Shown one piece after another: positions 37,028 through 45,655 of a stretch of DNA of 64,000 bases (the first letter of the stretch is position 1; each line of letters begins with the position of its first letter). The notes below the pieces were generated by a model, which had not been told where the DNA came from, did no database searches, and saw nothing but the letters and a program-made list of their open reading frames with translations. Made by a program: the position numbers and the translations under genes. The DNA is from Duganella sacchari (lineage in GTDB: Bacteria; Pseudomonadota; Gammaproteobacteria; Burkholderiales; Burkholderiaceae_D): contig NZ_FRCX01000005.1 in assembly GCF_900143065.1 (NCBI RefSeq), forward strand, positions 310,001 through 374,000, in the 5' to 3' direction.

Positions 37028-37242
37028 GACACCTCTCCTAACTTGGCATTGCTGATCTGATTAAGAACACAATACGAACGGCAGGGTCGGGGCCGCTAAC
37101 GCGTTTTTAATTACTTGCACTTAGGATAGACATTGTGGAATGCCAAAGTCAACCGAACGAGCCATCGCTGCCACGTAGCGTTGTTTAGCCGCACCGGCAG
37201 CATGGCTTGCTTGACGCCATACACACATGGCACACTGCTGGC

Positions 37243-38151
37243 ATGAACCTGTCTGGATATCGAAAAAGCGCGGTGCGCCACCTGTTGTTAGCAGCACTTT
37301 GCCTGTCCAGCGCCGCGCCGGCGGCGACCATGCGCGTGGTCTATCCGCTGACCAGCGCCGACGACGCCGACAGCCGCTATGAATATGACTGGGCGGTGCT
37401 GCGCGTGGCGCTGCAAAAGACTGAAACGCGCTACGGCCCGTTTGAACTGCATCAATCCACGCACCCCATGTCCTCCCAGCGCGTTGCCCTGGAACTGCTG
37501 ATGCCGGGCGGCCGCATCAACGTGTTTGCCCGCGCCACCTCGCCAGAGCTGGAACAGCGGTATCTGCCGGTGCGCCTGCCGATCGACAAAGGCTTGCTGG
37601 GCTACCGCATGTTCCTGGTCCGCGACAGCGACCTGCCACGCTTTGCTGCGGTGCGTACGCTGGATGACTTGCGCAAGCTCAGCGTAGGCCAGGGCAAGGA
37701 CTGGATCGACGTGCCCATCCTGCGCCATGGCGGATTCAGCGTGGTGGAAGGCAGCACCTATTCCGGCCTGTTCGGCATGCTGAGCGCGGGCCGCTTTGAT
37801 TTTTTTTCGCGCGGCATCGACGAAGCCCAGCGCGAATACCGGGAGCGCCGCAGTACCCAGCCGCACATGGTGATTGAGCCCACCCTGCTGCTGCAATATC
37901 CACTGCCGGTGTATTTCTTCCTGCGGCGCGATGCCGAAGGCAGGCTGCTGGCACAGCGGATTGCCGCCGGCATGGAAATCATGATCAGGGATGGCTCGCT
38001 GCAGGCCCTGTTCCAGCAGTACAAGGGCGCCAGCATCAAGGCTGGCCAGCTGCAGAAACGGCGCGTCCTGCAACTGCGCAACCCCCACCTGCCCCCCGCC
38101 ACCCCGCTCTCCCGTAGCGAACTCTGGTTCGATCCGCACACCGGCAACTGA
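37243..38151 (+). CDS. Periplasmic solute-binding-like protein
   Basis: 302 residues from the ATG at 37243. Signal peptide (HLLLAALCLSSAAPAA), then a type 2 periplasmic-binding fold (MRVVYPLTSADDADSRYEYD ... GYRMFLVRDSDLPRFAAVR ... RDGSLQALFQQYKG). No transporter genes are adjacent, so it may be a sensor or orphan binding protein. Its transcript probably ends at the dyad after 38182. The 215 bases upstream, shared with the divergent porin, hold no recognised gene. Confidence 0.78.
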   Translation: MNLSGYRKSAVRHLLLAALCLSSAAPAATMRVVYPLTSADDADSRYEYDWAVLRVALQKTETRYGPFELHQSTHPMSSQRVALELLMPGGRINVFARATSPELEQRYLPVRLPIDKGLLGYRMFLVRDSDLPRFAAVRTLDDLRKLSVGQGKDWIDVPILRHGGFSVVEGSTYSGLFGMLSAGRFDFFSRGIDEAQREYRERRSTQPHMVIEPTLLLQYPLPVYFFLRRDAEGRLLAQRIAAGMEIMIRDGSLQALFQQYKGASIKAGQLQKRRVLQLRNPHLPPATPLSRSELWFDPHTGN

Positions 38152-38181
38152 AGCGGACCACTGCCCTCTTCTCATCTATAC

Positions 38182-38213
38182 AACATTCCTGAAATTACTA
38201 TTTCAGTAATGTT
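38182..38213. promoter_or_regulatory. 32-base near-perfect dyad upstream of type I secretion operon
   Basis: AACATTcCTGAAAT (38182-38195) and ATTTCAGtAATGTT (38200-38213) pair at 13 of 14 positions around TACT. It touches the predicted -35 of the secretion operon, a position suited to an activator or repressor. It is also followed by a T-run (38218-38223), so it could instead be a low-GC terminator for the preceding gene. Confidence 0.55.
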
Positions 38214-38240
38214 TACATTTTTTATATCCTTACTTACAAT
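38212..38240 (+). promoter_or_regulatory. Putative promoter of the type I secretion operon
   Basis: TTTACA (38212-38217) and TACAAT (38235-38240) with a 17-base spacer; each matches the sigma-70 consensus at five of six bases. It would give a leader of about 35 bases before the lipoprotein ATG at 38281. Confidence 0.5.
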
Positions 38241-38280
38241 TCAAAAATTGCAACGTTTTGGATATTAAAACTGAAACTAT

Positions 38281-38904
38281 ATGATGAATCGTACACTCTC
38301 AATGTCTGTAATCTCGTTGTCTCTTGCCTGCACCGCAATAACTGGCTGCGGCGGCGGCGATGCCAGCAATCCCAGCGTCCAGGCGCCGGCTGCGATCCGC
38401 CTGGCAGCCCAGCCAATACCACTTCAGTCCGGCATGTCCTACGGCACCTCGTTCTGGGCCGAAGGTTCCAGCGCCACCGGCGGCAGCGGCACCCCGGTGG
38501 CCGATGTCAATTGCCTCGTCAACGAGGACTATCACATCCATACCCACCTGACGATTCTGCGCGACGGCCGCGTGCTGGCGATCCCTGGCCACATCGGCCT
38601 CAAAGGCTGCGCCTATGAACTGCACACCCATGACCTGAGCGGCGTGATTCACGTTGAAACCGCCAGCTACCGCAAATTCACGCTGGGCCAGTTCTTTGCG
38701 GTATGGGGCCAGCCGCTGGGGCGCGACAACGTGGCGCACCTGACCGGCCAGCCGGTGGTGGTCTACCTCAACGATGGCACCGGGCTCACCGAATACACGG
38801 GAGACCTGCAAAGCCTGGAACTCAAGGGCCACCGCGAGATCACCATCGTGGTCGGCAGCGCACCGGCCGAGATTCCTTCCTACACCTGGCCAGACAGCCT
38901 GTAA
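38281..38904 (+). CDS. His-rich lipoprotein heading the secretion operon
   Basis: 207 residues. Type II signal peptide with lipobox TAITGC (Cys about residue 23) and Gly-rich linker. The body has clustered histidines (YHIHTHLTI and YELHTHDLSGVIHVE) followed by FTLGQFFAVWGQPLG. Similar His-rich domains occur in uncharacterised proteins of many bacteria; metal binding is plausible. It is 15 bases upstream of the HlyD gene and first in the operon, so it could be an immunity, maturation or metal-delivery partner. Function unassigned. Confidence 0.75.
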   Translation: MMNRTLSMSVISLSLACTAITGCGGGDASNPSVQAPAAIRLAAQPIPLQSGMSYGTSFWAEGSSATGGSGTPVADVNCLVNEDYHIHTHLTILRDGRVLAIPGHIGLKGCAYELHTHDLSGVIHVETASYRKFTLGQFFAVWGQPLGRDNVAHLTGQPVVVYLNDGTGLTEYTGDLQSLELKGHREITIVVGSAPAEIPSYTWPDSL

Positions 38905-38919
38905 GTCAGGGAGGCCCCC

Positions 38920-40221
38920 ATGAGTGACGCCACCGCGCCAGAAGTTGCCAAGCACACGCTGAAAGACCTCTTCCGCGCGGAAGCGCTGCAAGAGGCCCGC
39001 AATCCCGCCGGCACGCCGGTCACGCCGCTGGGCGTCAGCGGCTGGATCCTGACGGCCTTCCTGGTCGTCCTGCTGGCGGCTGCTTTGGTGTTCCTGTTTA
39101 CCGCCCGCTACGCCAGGAAGGAAACCGTGTTCGGCCAGATCACGCCCATCGAAGGGTCGTTCCGGATCACGCCCCAATATACCGGGTTGGCCGAGAAAGT
39201 ACTGGTGCATGAAGGCCAGCATGTCAAAGCTGGCGACGAATTGCTGGTGGTGTCGTCCGACCCGCTGCTGCAAAACGGCGCGTCGCTGGCGGCCGGCCTG
39301 AAACTGATCCAGGCCACCCAGCGGCGCACCCAGTCGCAGCAGGAAAGCACCCGGGTGGAACAGGTCCAGCGCCAGATCGAAGAGTTACGCACCCGTCAGA
39401 GCGGCATCAAGTCCGATTTGCAGCGGCTGCGCGATGCCCGCGTGCTGCTGGAAAAACGCGAAGCGCTGCAGGAGAAAAACCTCAAGGCGCACCGTGCGCT
39501 GGCCGAGCAGGGCATGGTGTCGGAAGCCTATATCCGCCAGCAGGAAGATACCCTGCTGGGCATACAGCAGCAGGTACAGCAGTCGCAGCGCGAGTATGAA
39601 TCGCAATCGAGCCGGCTGGCGGAAATCGCGCCGCAGATCGGCCGCCTGATTGCCGACGCCGCGCTGGCACGCCTCAATAGCACCAGCAGCCAGGCCGACA
39701 TGCAGGAAAAGGAGCTCAATTCGGAGGCCCAGCTGGGCCGCCATCTGCAAGCGCCCATCGACGGCGTGATCACCGCACTGCAAGCGCGCCCCGGTGCGCC
39801 CGTCACCGCCAATCAGACCCTGGCCGTGATCGTCCCGGAAACGGCGATTGTCGGCGACAATGCGCAGCTGGAAGTGGAGCTGTGGGCGCCGTCGCGCGCA
39901 GTGGGCTTCGTCCGGCCCGGCGCCCGCGTGCGCATCATGTACGACGCCTTCCCCTACCAGACCTTCGGTGTCGGCGAAGGCCGGGTGCGGGACGTCTCCG
40001 GCACGCCCGTGCTGCCGACTGATTTGCCGATCCCGCTGGATACCCGCGAGCAGCTGTTCCGCATCCGCGTGGTACTGAATTCCACGTCACTGATGGCGTA
40101 TGGCAAAGCATGGCCCGTCTTTCCCGGCATGCGCCTGTCGGCCGACCTGATACTGGAAGAAGAGTCGCTGATCGACTGGCTGCTGGAACCACTGCGTGCC
40201 GCCCGCAAACGCGCCATCTAG
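38920..40221 (+). CDS. HlyD-family type I secretion adaptor
   Basis: 433 residues. Cytoplasmic N-terminus, one membrane helix (LTAFLVVLLAAALVFLFT, about residues 45-62), then a biotinyl-lipoyl half-motif (FGQITPIEGSFRITPQYTG, EGQHVKAGDELLVV), a long coiled coil (about 120-260) and the second half (LQAPIDGVITALQARPGAPV). Bridges inner-membrane exporter and outer-membrane channel; this CvaA-like form usually serves bacteriocin exporters. CAGGGAGG precedes the ATG. No TolC-like gene is in the window. Confidence 0.92.
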   Translation: MSDATAPEVAKHTLKDLFRAEALQEARNPAGTPVTPLGVSGWILTAFLVVLLAAALVFLFTARYARKETVFGQITPIEGSFRITPQYTGLAEKVLVHEGQHVKAGDELLVVSSDPLLQNGASLAAGLKLIQATQRRTQSQQESTRVEQVQRQIEELRTRQSGIKSDLQRLRDARVLLEKREALQEKNLKAHRALAEQGMVSEAYIRQQEDTLLGIQQQVQQSQREYESQSSRLAEIAPQIGRLIADAALARLNSTSSQADMQEKELNSEAQLGRHLQAPIDGVITALQARPGAPVTANQTLAVIVPETAIVGDNAQLEVELWAPSRAVGFVRPGARVRIMYDAFPYQTFGVGEGRVRDVSGTPVLPTDLPIPLDTREQLFRIRVVLNSTSLMAYGKAWPVFPGMRLSADLILEEESLIDWLLEPLRAARKRAI

Positions 40222-40229
40222 GAGACGGC

Positions 40230-41462
40230 ATGGAACAGACTACCTACCATATGTTCCAGCCGCTGGATTGGAACCGTTTGTCGAAGCCTGCGCAGCAGGC
40301 ATGGCAGCAGGCCGACCGGCAGCTACGCAAGGCCATGGCATGTGCGCAGCCCACATACGAGCTGCTGGCCACACTGGACAGCACGCCGCACACCGAGGTC
40401 GATATCCGCGACAGCATCAGCACGGCGCTGGCGCAGCGTTCCCCCTACAGCTATTCCGTGACGCAGGAGAAAACCTGCCTGGCCCAGGTGATGCGCCGTC
40501 TGCCGCCGCGGCAAGCCAGCATTTACGAGATCGCCAGCGGCGTGCGCGCACTGCTGTTCGGGCAACGCGAACCGCTGCGGACCTTCAACGTGTCGATCAT
40601 CTACCTGCCATGGCTGCATATCGCGCCGCCGCAGCCTGATAATCCGGTGTTCCGCCGCTGGTGCGATATCGACCAGGGGCCGCCGCTGTTTGCGGCGCTC
40701 AATCTGTATGTGCTGATGCTGTCGGCACATCCGTTCTCAGACGGGAATGGCCGCACCGCCCGCATCCTGTTCAACCTTCTGCTCAGCTGGCGGCACGGCA
40801 GCGCCGATCATTACATTCCGCTGGCCGACATTTTCAAGCGCGATCCGGGCCGCTACGAAGAACTCATGGCACGCGCCGCCGCCGACGGCAGCCATCACCG
40901 GGTGCTGGCGCATTTGCGCCGCGCGCTGACTGCCTACGCCCAACAGATACAGCATATCGAGACGCCACGGGAAGACGACCTGGAACGGGCAGTCCGGTTG
41001 TCGCAAGCCCACGCGCAGGCGCAGGCCAGCCACCTTGGCCTGAACGAAACGCCGCCCTATCCGGTCGGCGTGGACGCGGTGCGCGCCGCTGCCCAAGGCG
41101 GCCGCGCGCGCCAGTCGCTGGTGCAGGCGCTGGATGCGGTGGCCGCAGAACTGCGTACCTATGGACGGATCAGCTATGTGCTGGTCCGGCTGGACGACCT
41201 ACTGGCGGTGTCATGCGACACCCCGGTGCCAGTAGCCTACTTCATACATTTAGAGAGAAAGGAGGCGTTCACGCTGCACGTCCGCGAAATGCGGAGCCGC
41301 TACAAGGAGGTTATCCACCTCCAGTTTGCGGTATTTACCGGCGATGTCGTCATCGACGCGAAGGTGCTGATTGGCTTGGCCAGCTTATACAGCAAAGGGG
41401 CAGACAACCGCAGTACGCCTCCTGCCATCGTGCACGGTTTCGACGCCGGAGACACTAACTAG
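40230..41462 (+). CDS. Fic-domain protein in the secretion operon
   Basis: 410 residues. The complete Fic active-site motif HPFSDGNGRTARIL (catalytic His167) lies in the helical core, with a plausible flap near LRTFNVSIIYLP. Fic enzymes transfer AMP or related groups to hydroxyl side chains. No autoinhibitory S/TxxxEG motif is obvious. A further ~200 C-terminal residues match nothing I recognise. There is no signal peptide or double-glycine leader, so it is cytoplasmic. GGAG 5 bases upstream supports the ATG at 40230. It may modify the exported cargo or the host's own target. Confidence 0.85.
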   Translation: MEQTTYHMFQPLDWNRLSKPAQQAWQQADRQLRKAMACAQPTYELLATLDSTPHTEVDIRDSISTALAQRSPYSYSVTQEKTCLAQVMRRLPPRQASIYEIASGVRALLFGQREPLRTFNVSIIYLPWLHIAPPQPDNPVFRRWCDIDQGPPLFAALNLYVLMLSAHPFSDGNGRTARILFNLLLSWRHGSADHYIPLADIFKRDPGRYEELMARAAADGSHHRVLAHLRRALTAYAQQIQHIETPREDDLERAVRLSQAHAQAQASHLGLNETPPYPVGVDAVRAAAQGGRARQSLVQALDAVAAELRTYGRISYVLVRLDDLLAVSCDTPVPVAYFIHLERKEAFTLHVREMRSRYKEVIHLQFAVFTGDVVIDAKVLIGLASLYSKGADNRSTPPAIVHGFDAGDTN

Positions 41463-41487
41463 TTTATCCAACTACGAGGACATATCA

Positions 41488-42192
41488 ATGCGTCAGATTC
41501 CAGATCACGTACTAGAAATGATTGCTGGCGGTGGTGCCAGCGATACTGGCTCCATCGCCACGCTGCCTACCGTTACCGTCACCGGCCCAGGCGGCGGTGG
41601 TGGCGGCGGCTGGGACCCAGGTCCATGGGACCCGTATCCATATCCAGGTCCGGGCGAAGGTGGTGGCGGCGGTGGCGGTGGCGACAATCCGGAGCCACCA
41701 CCATGCCACCATTCCTCGCCAGCACCAGCGCAGGCCCCAAGCGGCGTCAATCTGGACAAGCTGCGCGACATGGTGGGCCAGCTGTCCAACCAGATCAAGG
41801 GCATGAGCGACTCTAACCGCATCGAGTACGGCGCCTTCATCTACCGCAGTAGCGACGGCGCCCTGCACACCACGGCGCTGGCGCGTGGCGATGAGGACAG
41901 CAGCCCAATCAGCTTCCAGCCTAGCGCGGGCGACAAGATTGTCGGCTGGCTGCACTCGCACCCGGTCGATCCGGTTATTGACGAGCGCTTCCCTTCGACG
42001 CCACGCAATTCCAGCAACGGCATCGGTGATACCGGCGCGGCACGCAATCTGCTGAACAACACCACGTCGGTGGACCCTGGCATGTTGATGTACATCCTGG
42101 ATGCGAAATCCGGCCAGGCCTATGAGTACACCGCAGCCGGCGGCGACAACCGCTCGCTGGGCAACAACGTGACTGCCGATGCGACCTGCTAA
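41488..42192 (+). CDS. Exported cargo 1: double-glycine leader, JAMM/DUF4329-like domain
   Basis: 234 residues. Leader MRQIPDHVLEMIAGG has Gly-14/Gly-15 with hydrophobics at -4, -7 and -12, the C39 peptidase cleavage form. Then a Gly/Pro/Trp spacer (WDPGPWDPYPYP between runs of 7 and 8 Gly). The C-terminal ~150 residues have Glu113 (RIEYGAFIYR), His156 and His158 (WLHSHP), Ser170 and Asp181 (GIGDTGAARNLL), resembling JAMM metallopeptidases and DUF4329 toxin-type domains. Cys73 and the terminal Cys234 are conserved in paralogs. AGGA lies 7 bases before the ATG. Confidence 0.82.
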   Translation: MRQIPDHVLEMIAGGGASDTGSIATLPTVTVTGPGGGGGGGWDPGPWDPYPYPGPGEGGGGGGGGDNPEPPPCHHSSPAPAQAPSGVNLDKLRDMVGQLSNQIKGMSDSNRIEYGAFIYRSSDGALHTTALARGDEDSSPISFQPSAGDKIVGWLHSHPVDPVIDERFPSTPRNSSNGIGDTGAARNLLNNTTSVDPGMLMYILDAKSGQAYEYTAAGGDNRSLGNNVTADATC

Positions 42193-42216
42193 GCGCTAGC
42201 AGCATCTGTCTTACAT

Positions 42217-42238
42217 GGACGCGTGGGCCCGCGCGTCC
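42217..42238 (+). terminator. Hairpin after cargo 1 gene
   Basis: GGACGCG (42217-42223) and CGCGTCC (42232-42238) with loop TGGGCCCG. Shares 18 identical bases with the hairpin after cargo 2. No T-run, so it is more likely an mRNA stabiliser or processing site than a full terminator. Confidence 0.55.
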
Positions 42239-42257
42239 CCAACCTCCAGGGATATCC

Positions 42258-42728
42258 ATGAAACGCCTGCCATTCGCACCATCCGCATTGCTGCTCGTCA
42301 CGCTCGCCGCCAGCGCCGCGCACGCCCAACAGCCGGTCGCCATCCCGATGGGCGGCCACGCGCCCGCCGCGACCAGCCGCACCGTGATCTATACCGCCGA
42401 CTGCAAACAGATCCACTACCAGCTGCGCCTCGACAAGAGCCGGCGCACGCTGCAATTCCAGTACGAAGACCAGCACACCGTCCAGCAGGACTTGTCCGGC
42501 ACGCCGTTCGGGCAAGCCTTGCTCAAGCAACCGCTGATCGGCAACTTTGGGTTCAGCTGCGCCGCCGCCGGACTGAATGTCTCCTTCATCGGCCTGCAGC
42601 TACAGCGCGGCAAGCAGCCGCAGCCCGTCAGCTACCGCCTCACCATCGGCAATGACGGCAGCATTTTGGAAGACAACGGTTTGACCACCGAAGACCTCGA
42701 CTTCATCAACACTTACCTCGCCGGCTGA
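42258..42728 (+). CDS. Small periplasmic protein between cargo 1 and exporter
   Basis: 156 residues. Signal peptide (LLLVTLAASAAHA, cleavage before QQPV), two Cys in the mature protein (YTADCKQ and GFSCAAAG) that may form a disulfide. No family recognised. Sits between cargo gene 1 and the exporter, 5 bases before the exporter GTG. Position and periplasmic location make it a candidate immunity protein against cargo returning to the periplasm; this is inference. Confidence 0.68.
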   Translation: MKRLPFAPSALLLVTLAASAAHAQQPVAIPMGGHAPAATSRTVIYTADCKQIHYQLRLDKSRRTLQFQYEDQHTVQQDLSGTPFGQALLKQPLIGNFGFSCAAAGLNVSFIGLQLQRGKQPQPVSYRLTIGNDGSILEDNGLTTEDLDFINTYLAG

Positions 42729-42733
42729 TTATC

Positions 42734-44845
42734 GTGCGCCAGACAGAAACCTCTGAATGCGGTCTTGTATGCCTGGCCATCGCGGCCGACAAGCTGGGCG
42801 CCAAAACCGACATCTCGACCCTCCGTAGAAAATATCAGATCTCCAGCCGCGGCATGACGCTCAAGGAAGTACGCGATGTCGCTGCCGACATGGGCATGGT
42901 AGGGCGTGCCGTCAGCTGTGAAATCGGCGAACTGGCCGAATTGAAAACGCCAGCCATCCTGCACTGGGGCTTCCACCACTTCGTCGTGCTGGAGCGCGTC
43001 AAGCGCGGCAAGGTCGTGATTCAGGACCCGGCCAGCGGCAGGGTGACGCTGAGCATGAAGCAGGTCTCGGCCAAGTTTACCGGTGTGGCGATGGAGCTGT
43101 CCGCCACGGCGGATTTCGTCCGCCGCCAGGAAAAGAGTCCGCTCAGCCTGGGCTCCTGGTTCCGCGTGGTGCCCACCATGTACGCGCCGCTGGGACAAAT
43201 CCTGCTGCTGTCGCTGCTGCTGCAGGCCTACATCGTGGCGTCGCCTTTTTACATGCAGCTGGCCATCGACCAGGCCGCGCTGAAAGGCGATCATGACGTG
43301 CTGGCCGTGCTGGCGATAGGCTTCGGCCTGTTTTGCGTGTTCAATGCGGGCGCCTCGCTGTTGCGCGGCATCGTCTCCGCCAAGCTGACGGCCATGCTGA
43401 ACTGGGACATGACGATACGCTTGTTCCGCCACATGCTGCGCCTGCCATTGCCCTGGTACCAGCGCCGCAAGCTGGCCGACATCCTGTCCCGCTTTGACGC
43501 CATCGGCCCGGTGCGCGACCTGATGTCCGGCGCGCTGGTGTCAACCCTGGTGGACGGCGTATTGGCCATCGTCACGCTCATCATGATGCTGGTGGTTTCC
43601 GCCAAGCTGGCACTGATCGTGTGCGGCGGCCTGCTGCTGTACATCGTCATGCGCCTGGCGGCAATGCCGCTCAGCATCCGCTATGGCAGCGAGGCGATTA
43701 GCGCGCGTATCGCCGAAAACGGCAAACGCATCGAGAGCGTGCGCGCGATCCAGACCATCAAGGTCATGGGAGCGGAAAGCGCCAGGGAAAGCGACTGGGC
43801 CAACCGCTTTGCCGCCACCATCAAATGCGACCAGCGCTCGATCCTGTTCAACCTCTCGTTTACCACGGTGCAGACGCTGTTCGACGGCATCATCCGCGTG
43901 TTCCTGGTCTACCTGGGCGCTGGCGCCATCATTAGCGGCGACATGAGCGTGGGGGTGTTCTACGCCTTCCTCAGCTACCAGTCGCAGTTTTCAGACAAGG
44001 CCAGCGCCCTGTTCAACCAGCTGGTGTCCTGGCGCATGACCGATATCTATTCCTACCGCCTGGCCGACATCGTCATGTCCCCCAAGGAGGCCGGCATCGA
44101 CAACGCCGGCGGTCCTGCCATGCAGATTGAAGGCGCGCTGGAATTCCGCCAACTGGCCTTCAGCTATTCACCGCTGGAAGCAGCAGTGTTCCACAACGTC
44201 TCGTTCAGCATCAAGCCAGGTGAATTTGTGGCCATCGCCGGTCCTTCCGGCGCCGGCAAATCGACACTGCTGAAAGTGATGTGCGGCCTGTATCCCGCGA
44301 CACAGGGCGAAGTCCTGATCGATGGCCGCAGCCTGGCCTCGTGGGGGCCGCGTGCCGTGCGCCGTTCGCTGGGCGTGGTGATGCAGGACGACGAGCTGCT
44401 GTCAGGCTCCATCGCTGAAAACGTCGCATTCTTCGACGAGCATATCGACATGGCGCATGTGTGGTCCTGTCTGGAGCAGGCCTCGCTGACGGCAGATGTG
44501 ATGGCCATGCCGATGCGCGAGGAAACGCTGATTGGCGACATGGGCTCGACCCTGTCCGGCGGCCAGAAACAGCGCCTGCTGCTGGCACGCGCGCTGTACC
44601 GCCGTCCCAGCATCCTGGTGCTGGACGAAGCCACCTCGCACCTGGACATGGCGCGCGAATTCGAGATCAACAAAGCGCTGCAGAAGCTGCCGCTGACCCG
44701 CATCATCGTCGCCCACCGCAAGGAAACCATCGCCGCCGCCGACCGCGTCATTTACCTGAACGGCGGCACCATCGTCTACGACAGCCAGCAGGAGCAGGCC
44801 GCTGCGGCTGCCCAGGTTCCGGCGCCAACCGAAAGCGCCGCTTGA
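42734..44845 (+). CDS. C39-peptidase-containing ABC exporter
   Basis: 703 residues. N-terminal C39 peptidase with Gln3/Cys9 (QTETSECGLVCLA), His82 (HHFVVLERV) and Asp98 (IQDPASG), which cuts double-glycine leaders. A six-helix exporter membrane domain follows (about 150-430), then an ATPase with Walker A GPSGAGKST, signature LSGGQKQR and Walker B ILVLDEATSHLD. CvaB/LagD/ComA type. Starts at GTG without a clear ribosome-binding site, probably coupled to the preceding gene. Its substrates are most likely the three leader-bearing proteins flanking it. Confidence 0.95.
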   Translation: MRQTETSECGLVCLAIAADKLGAKTDISTLRRKYQISSRGMTLKEVRDVAADMGMVGRAVSCEIGELAELKTPAILHWGFHHFVVLERVKRGKVVIQDPASGRVTLSMKQVSAKFTGVAMELSATADFVRRQEKSPLSLGSWFRVVPTMYAPLGQILLLSLLLQAYIVASPFYMQLAIDQAALKGDHDVLAVLAIGFGLFCVFNAGASLLRGIVSAKLTAMLNWDMTIRLFRHMLRLPLPWYQRRKLADILSRFDAIGPVRDLMSGALVSTLVDGVLAIVTLIMMLVVSAKLALIVCGGLLLYIVMRLAAMPLSIRYGSEAISARIAENGKRIESVRAIQTIKVMGAESARESDWANRFAATIKCDQRSILFNLSFTTVQTLFDGIIRVFLVYLGAGAIISGDMSVGVFYAFLSYQSQFSDKASALFNQLVSWRMTDIYSYRLADIVMSPKEAGIDNAGGPAMQIEGALEFRQLAFSYSPLEAAVFHNVSFSIKPGEFVAIAGPSGAGKSTLLKVMCGLYPATQGEVLIDGRSLASWGPRAVRRSLGVVMQDDELLSGSIAENVAFFDEHIDMAHVWSCLEQASLTADVMAMPMREETLIGDMGSTLSGGQKQRLLLARALYRRPSILVLDEATSHLDMAREFEINKALQKLPLTRIIVAHRKETIAAADRVIYLNGGTIVYDSQQEQAAAAAQVPAPTESAA

Positions 44846-44935
44846 AGAAAGGAGGACTCCACCCGGTACGGCTTACCCAGCACCTCATCACAGTTTAAAA
44901 AATTTATACGACACACATTAATTGAAGGATTATTC

Positions 44936-45625
44936 ATGCGTCAAATTCCAGATCATGTGCTTGAGCTGATCGCCGGCGGCGGCTCAAGCGACACCAGCTC
45001 CATCCCGAGCGTCACGGTTCCCGGCTCTGGCGGCGGCGGTGGCGGCGGCTGGGACCCAGGCCCATGGGACCCGTATCCATACAATCCGGACCCCGGCGGT
45101 GGCGGTGGCGGTGGCGAACCTCCTGCACCTGCACCATGCCATCATTCGTCCCCGGCGCCGGCGCTGACGCCCGCCAATGTCAACCTGGATGCATTACGCG
45201 ACAAAGTGGTCCAGCTGTCGAATGAAATGAAAGCCATGGGCATCAATGATGTCGAGCGTGGTGCGCTGATCGTGCGCAGCGCGGACGGCTCGCTGCACAC
45301 CACGCCGATCACCTCCGGCGATGCCGATGGCCAGCTCAACTCCATCAGCTACCAGCCTGTGGCTGGCGAGAAGGTCGTGGGCTGGGTCCACTCGCATCCA
45401 GAGGTGGACGGCAGGGATGAACGCCTGCCATCCAACCCACACAATTCCAACAACGGCATCGGTGATACTGCCGCTGCCCGGGCTTTGCTGCAAAACCCCT
45501 CAGTTGACCCAGGCATGTTGATGTATATCGTCGACGCGAAATCCGGCCAGGCCTATGAATACACGGCGGCTGGTAGTGACAACCGGTCGCTCGGTAAAAA
45601 CGTGACCAGCGATGCAAGCTGCTAA
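44936..45625 (+). CDS. Exported cargo 2: double-glycine leader, JAMM/DUF4329-like domain
   Basis: 229 residues, paralog of cargo 1. Leader MRQIPDHVLELIAGG; spacer with WDPGPWDPYPY between Gly runs of 7 and 7. Putative metal/catalytic residues Glu107 (DVERGALIVR), His152/His154 (WVHSHP) and Asp177 (GIGDTAAARALL). Cys68 and C-terminal Cys229 correspond to those in cargo 1. GAAGGA precedes the ATG. The 90-base gap after the exporter contains an orphan perfect AAGGAGG, perhaps a relic of a lost gene. Confidence 0.82.
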   Translation: MRQIPDHVLELIAGGGSSDTSSIPSVTVPGSGGGGGGGWDPGPWDPYPYNPDPGGGGGGGEPPAPAPCHHSSPAPALTPANVNLDALRDKVVQLSNEMKAMGINDVERGALIVRSADGSLHTTPITSGDADGQLNSISYQPVAGEKVVGWVHSHPEVDGRDERLPSNPHNSNNGIGDTAAARALLQNPSVDPGMLMYIVDAKSGQAYEYTAAGSDNRSLGKNVTSDASC

Positions 45626-45655
45626 TCCCTAGCAAAACTCTGCTATTCACTTTCA

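Noticed and set aside
41262..41320. AAAGGAGG and AAGGAGG inside the Fic gene as starts of another gene
   Set aside because: No open frame of useful length follows in another phase, and the Fic frame continues through.
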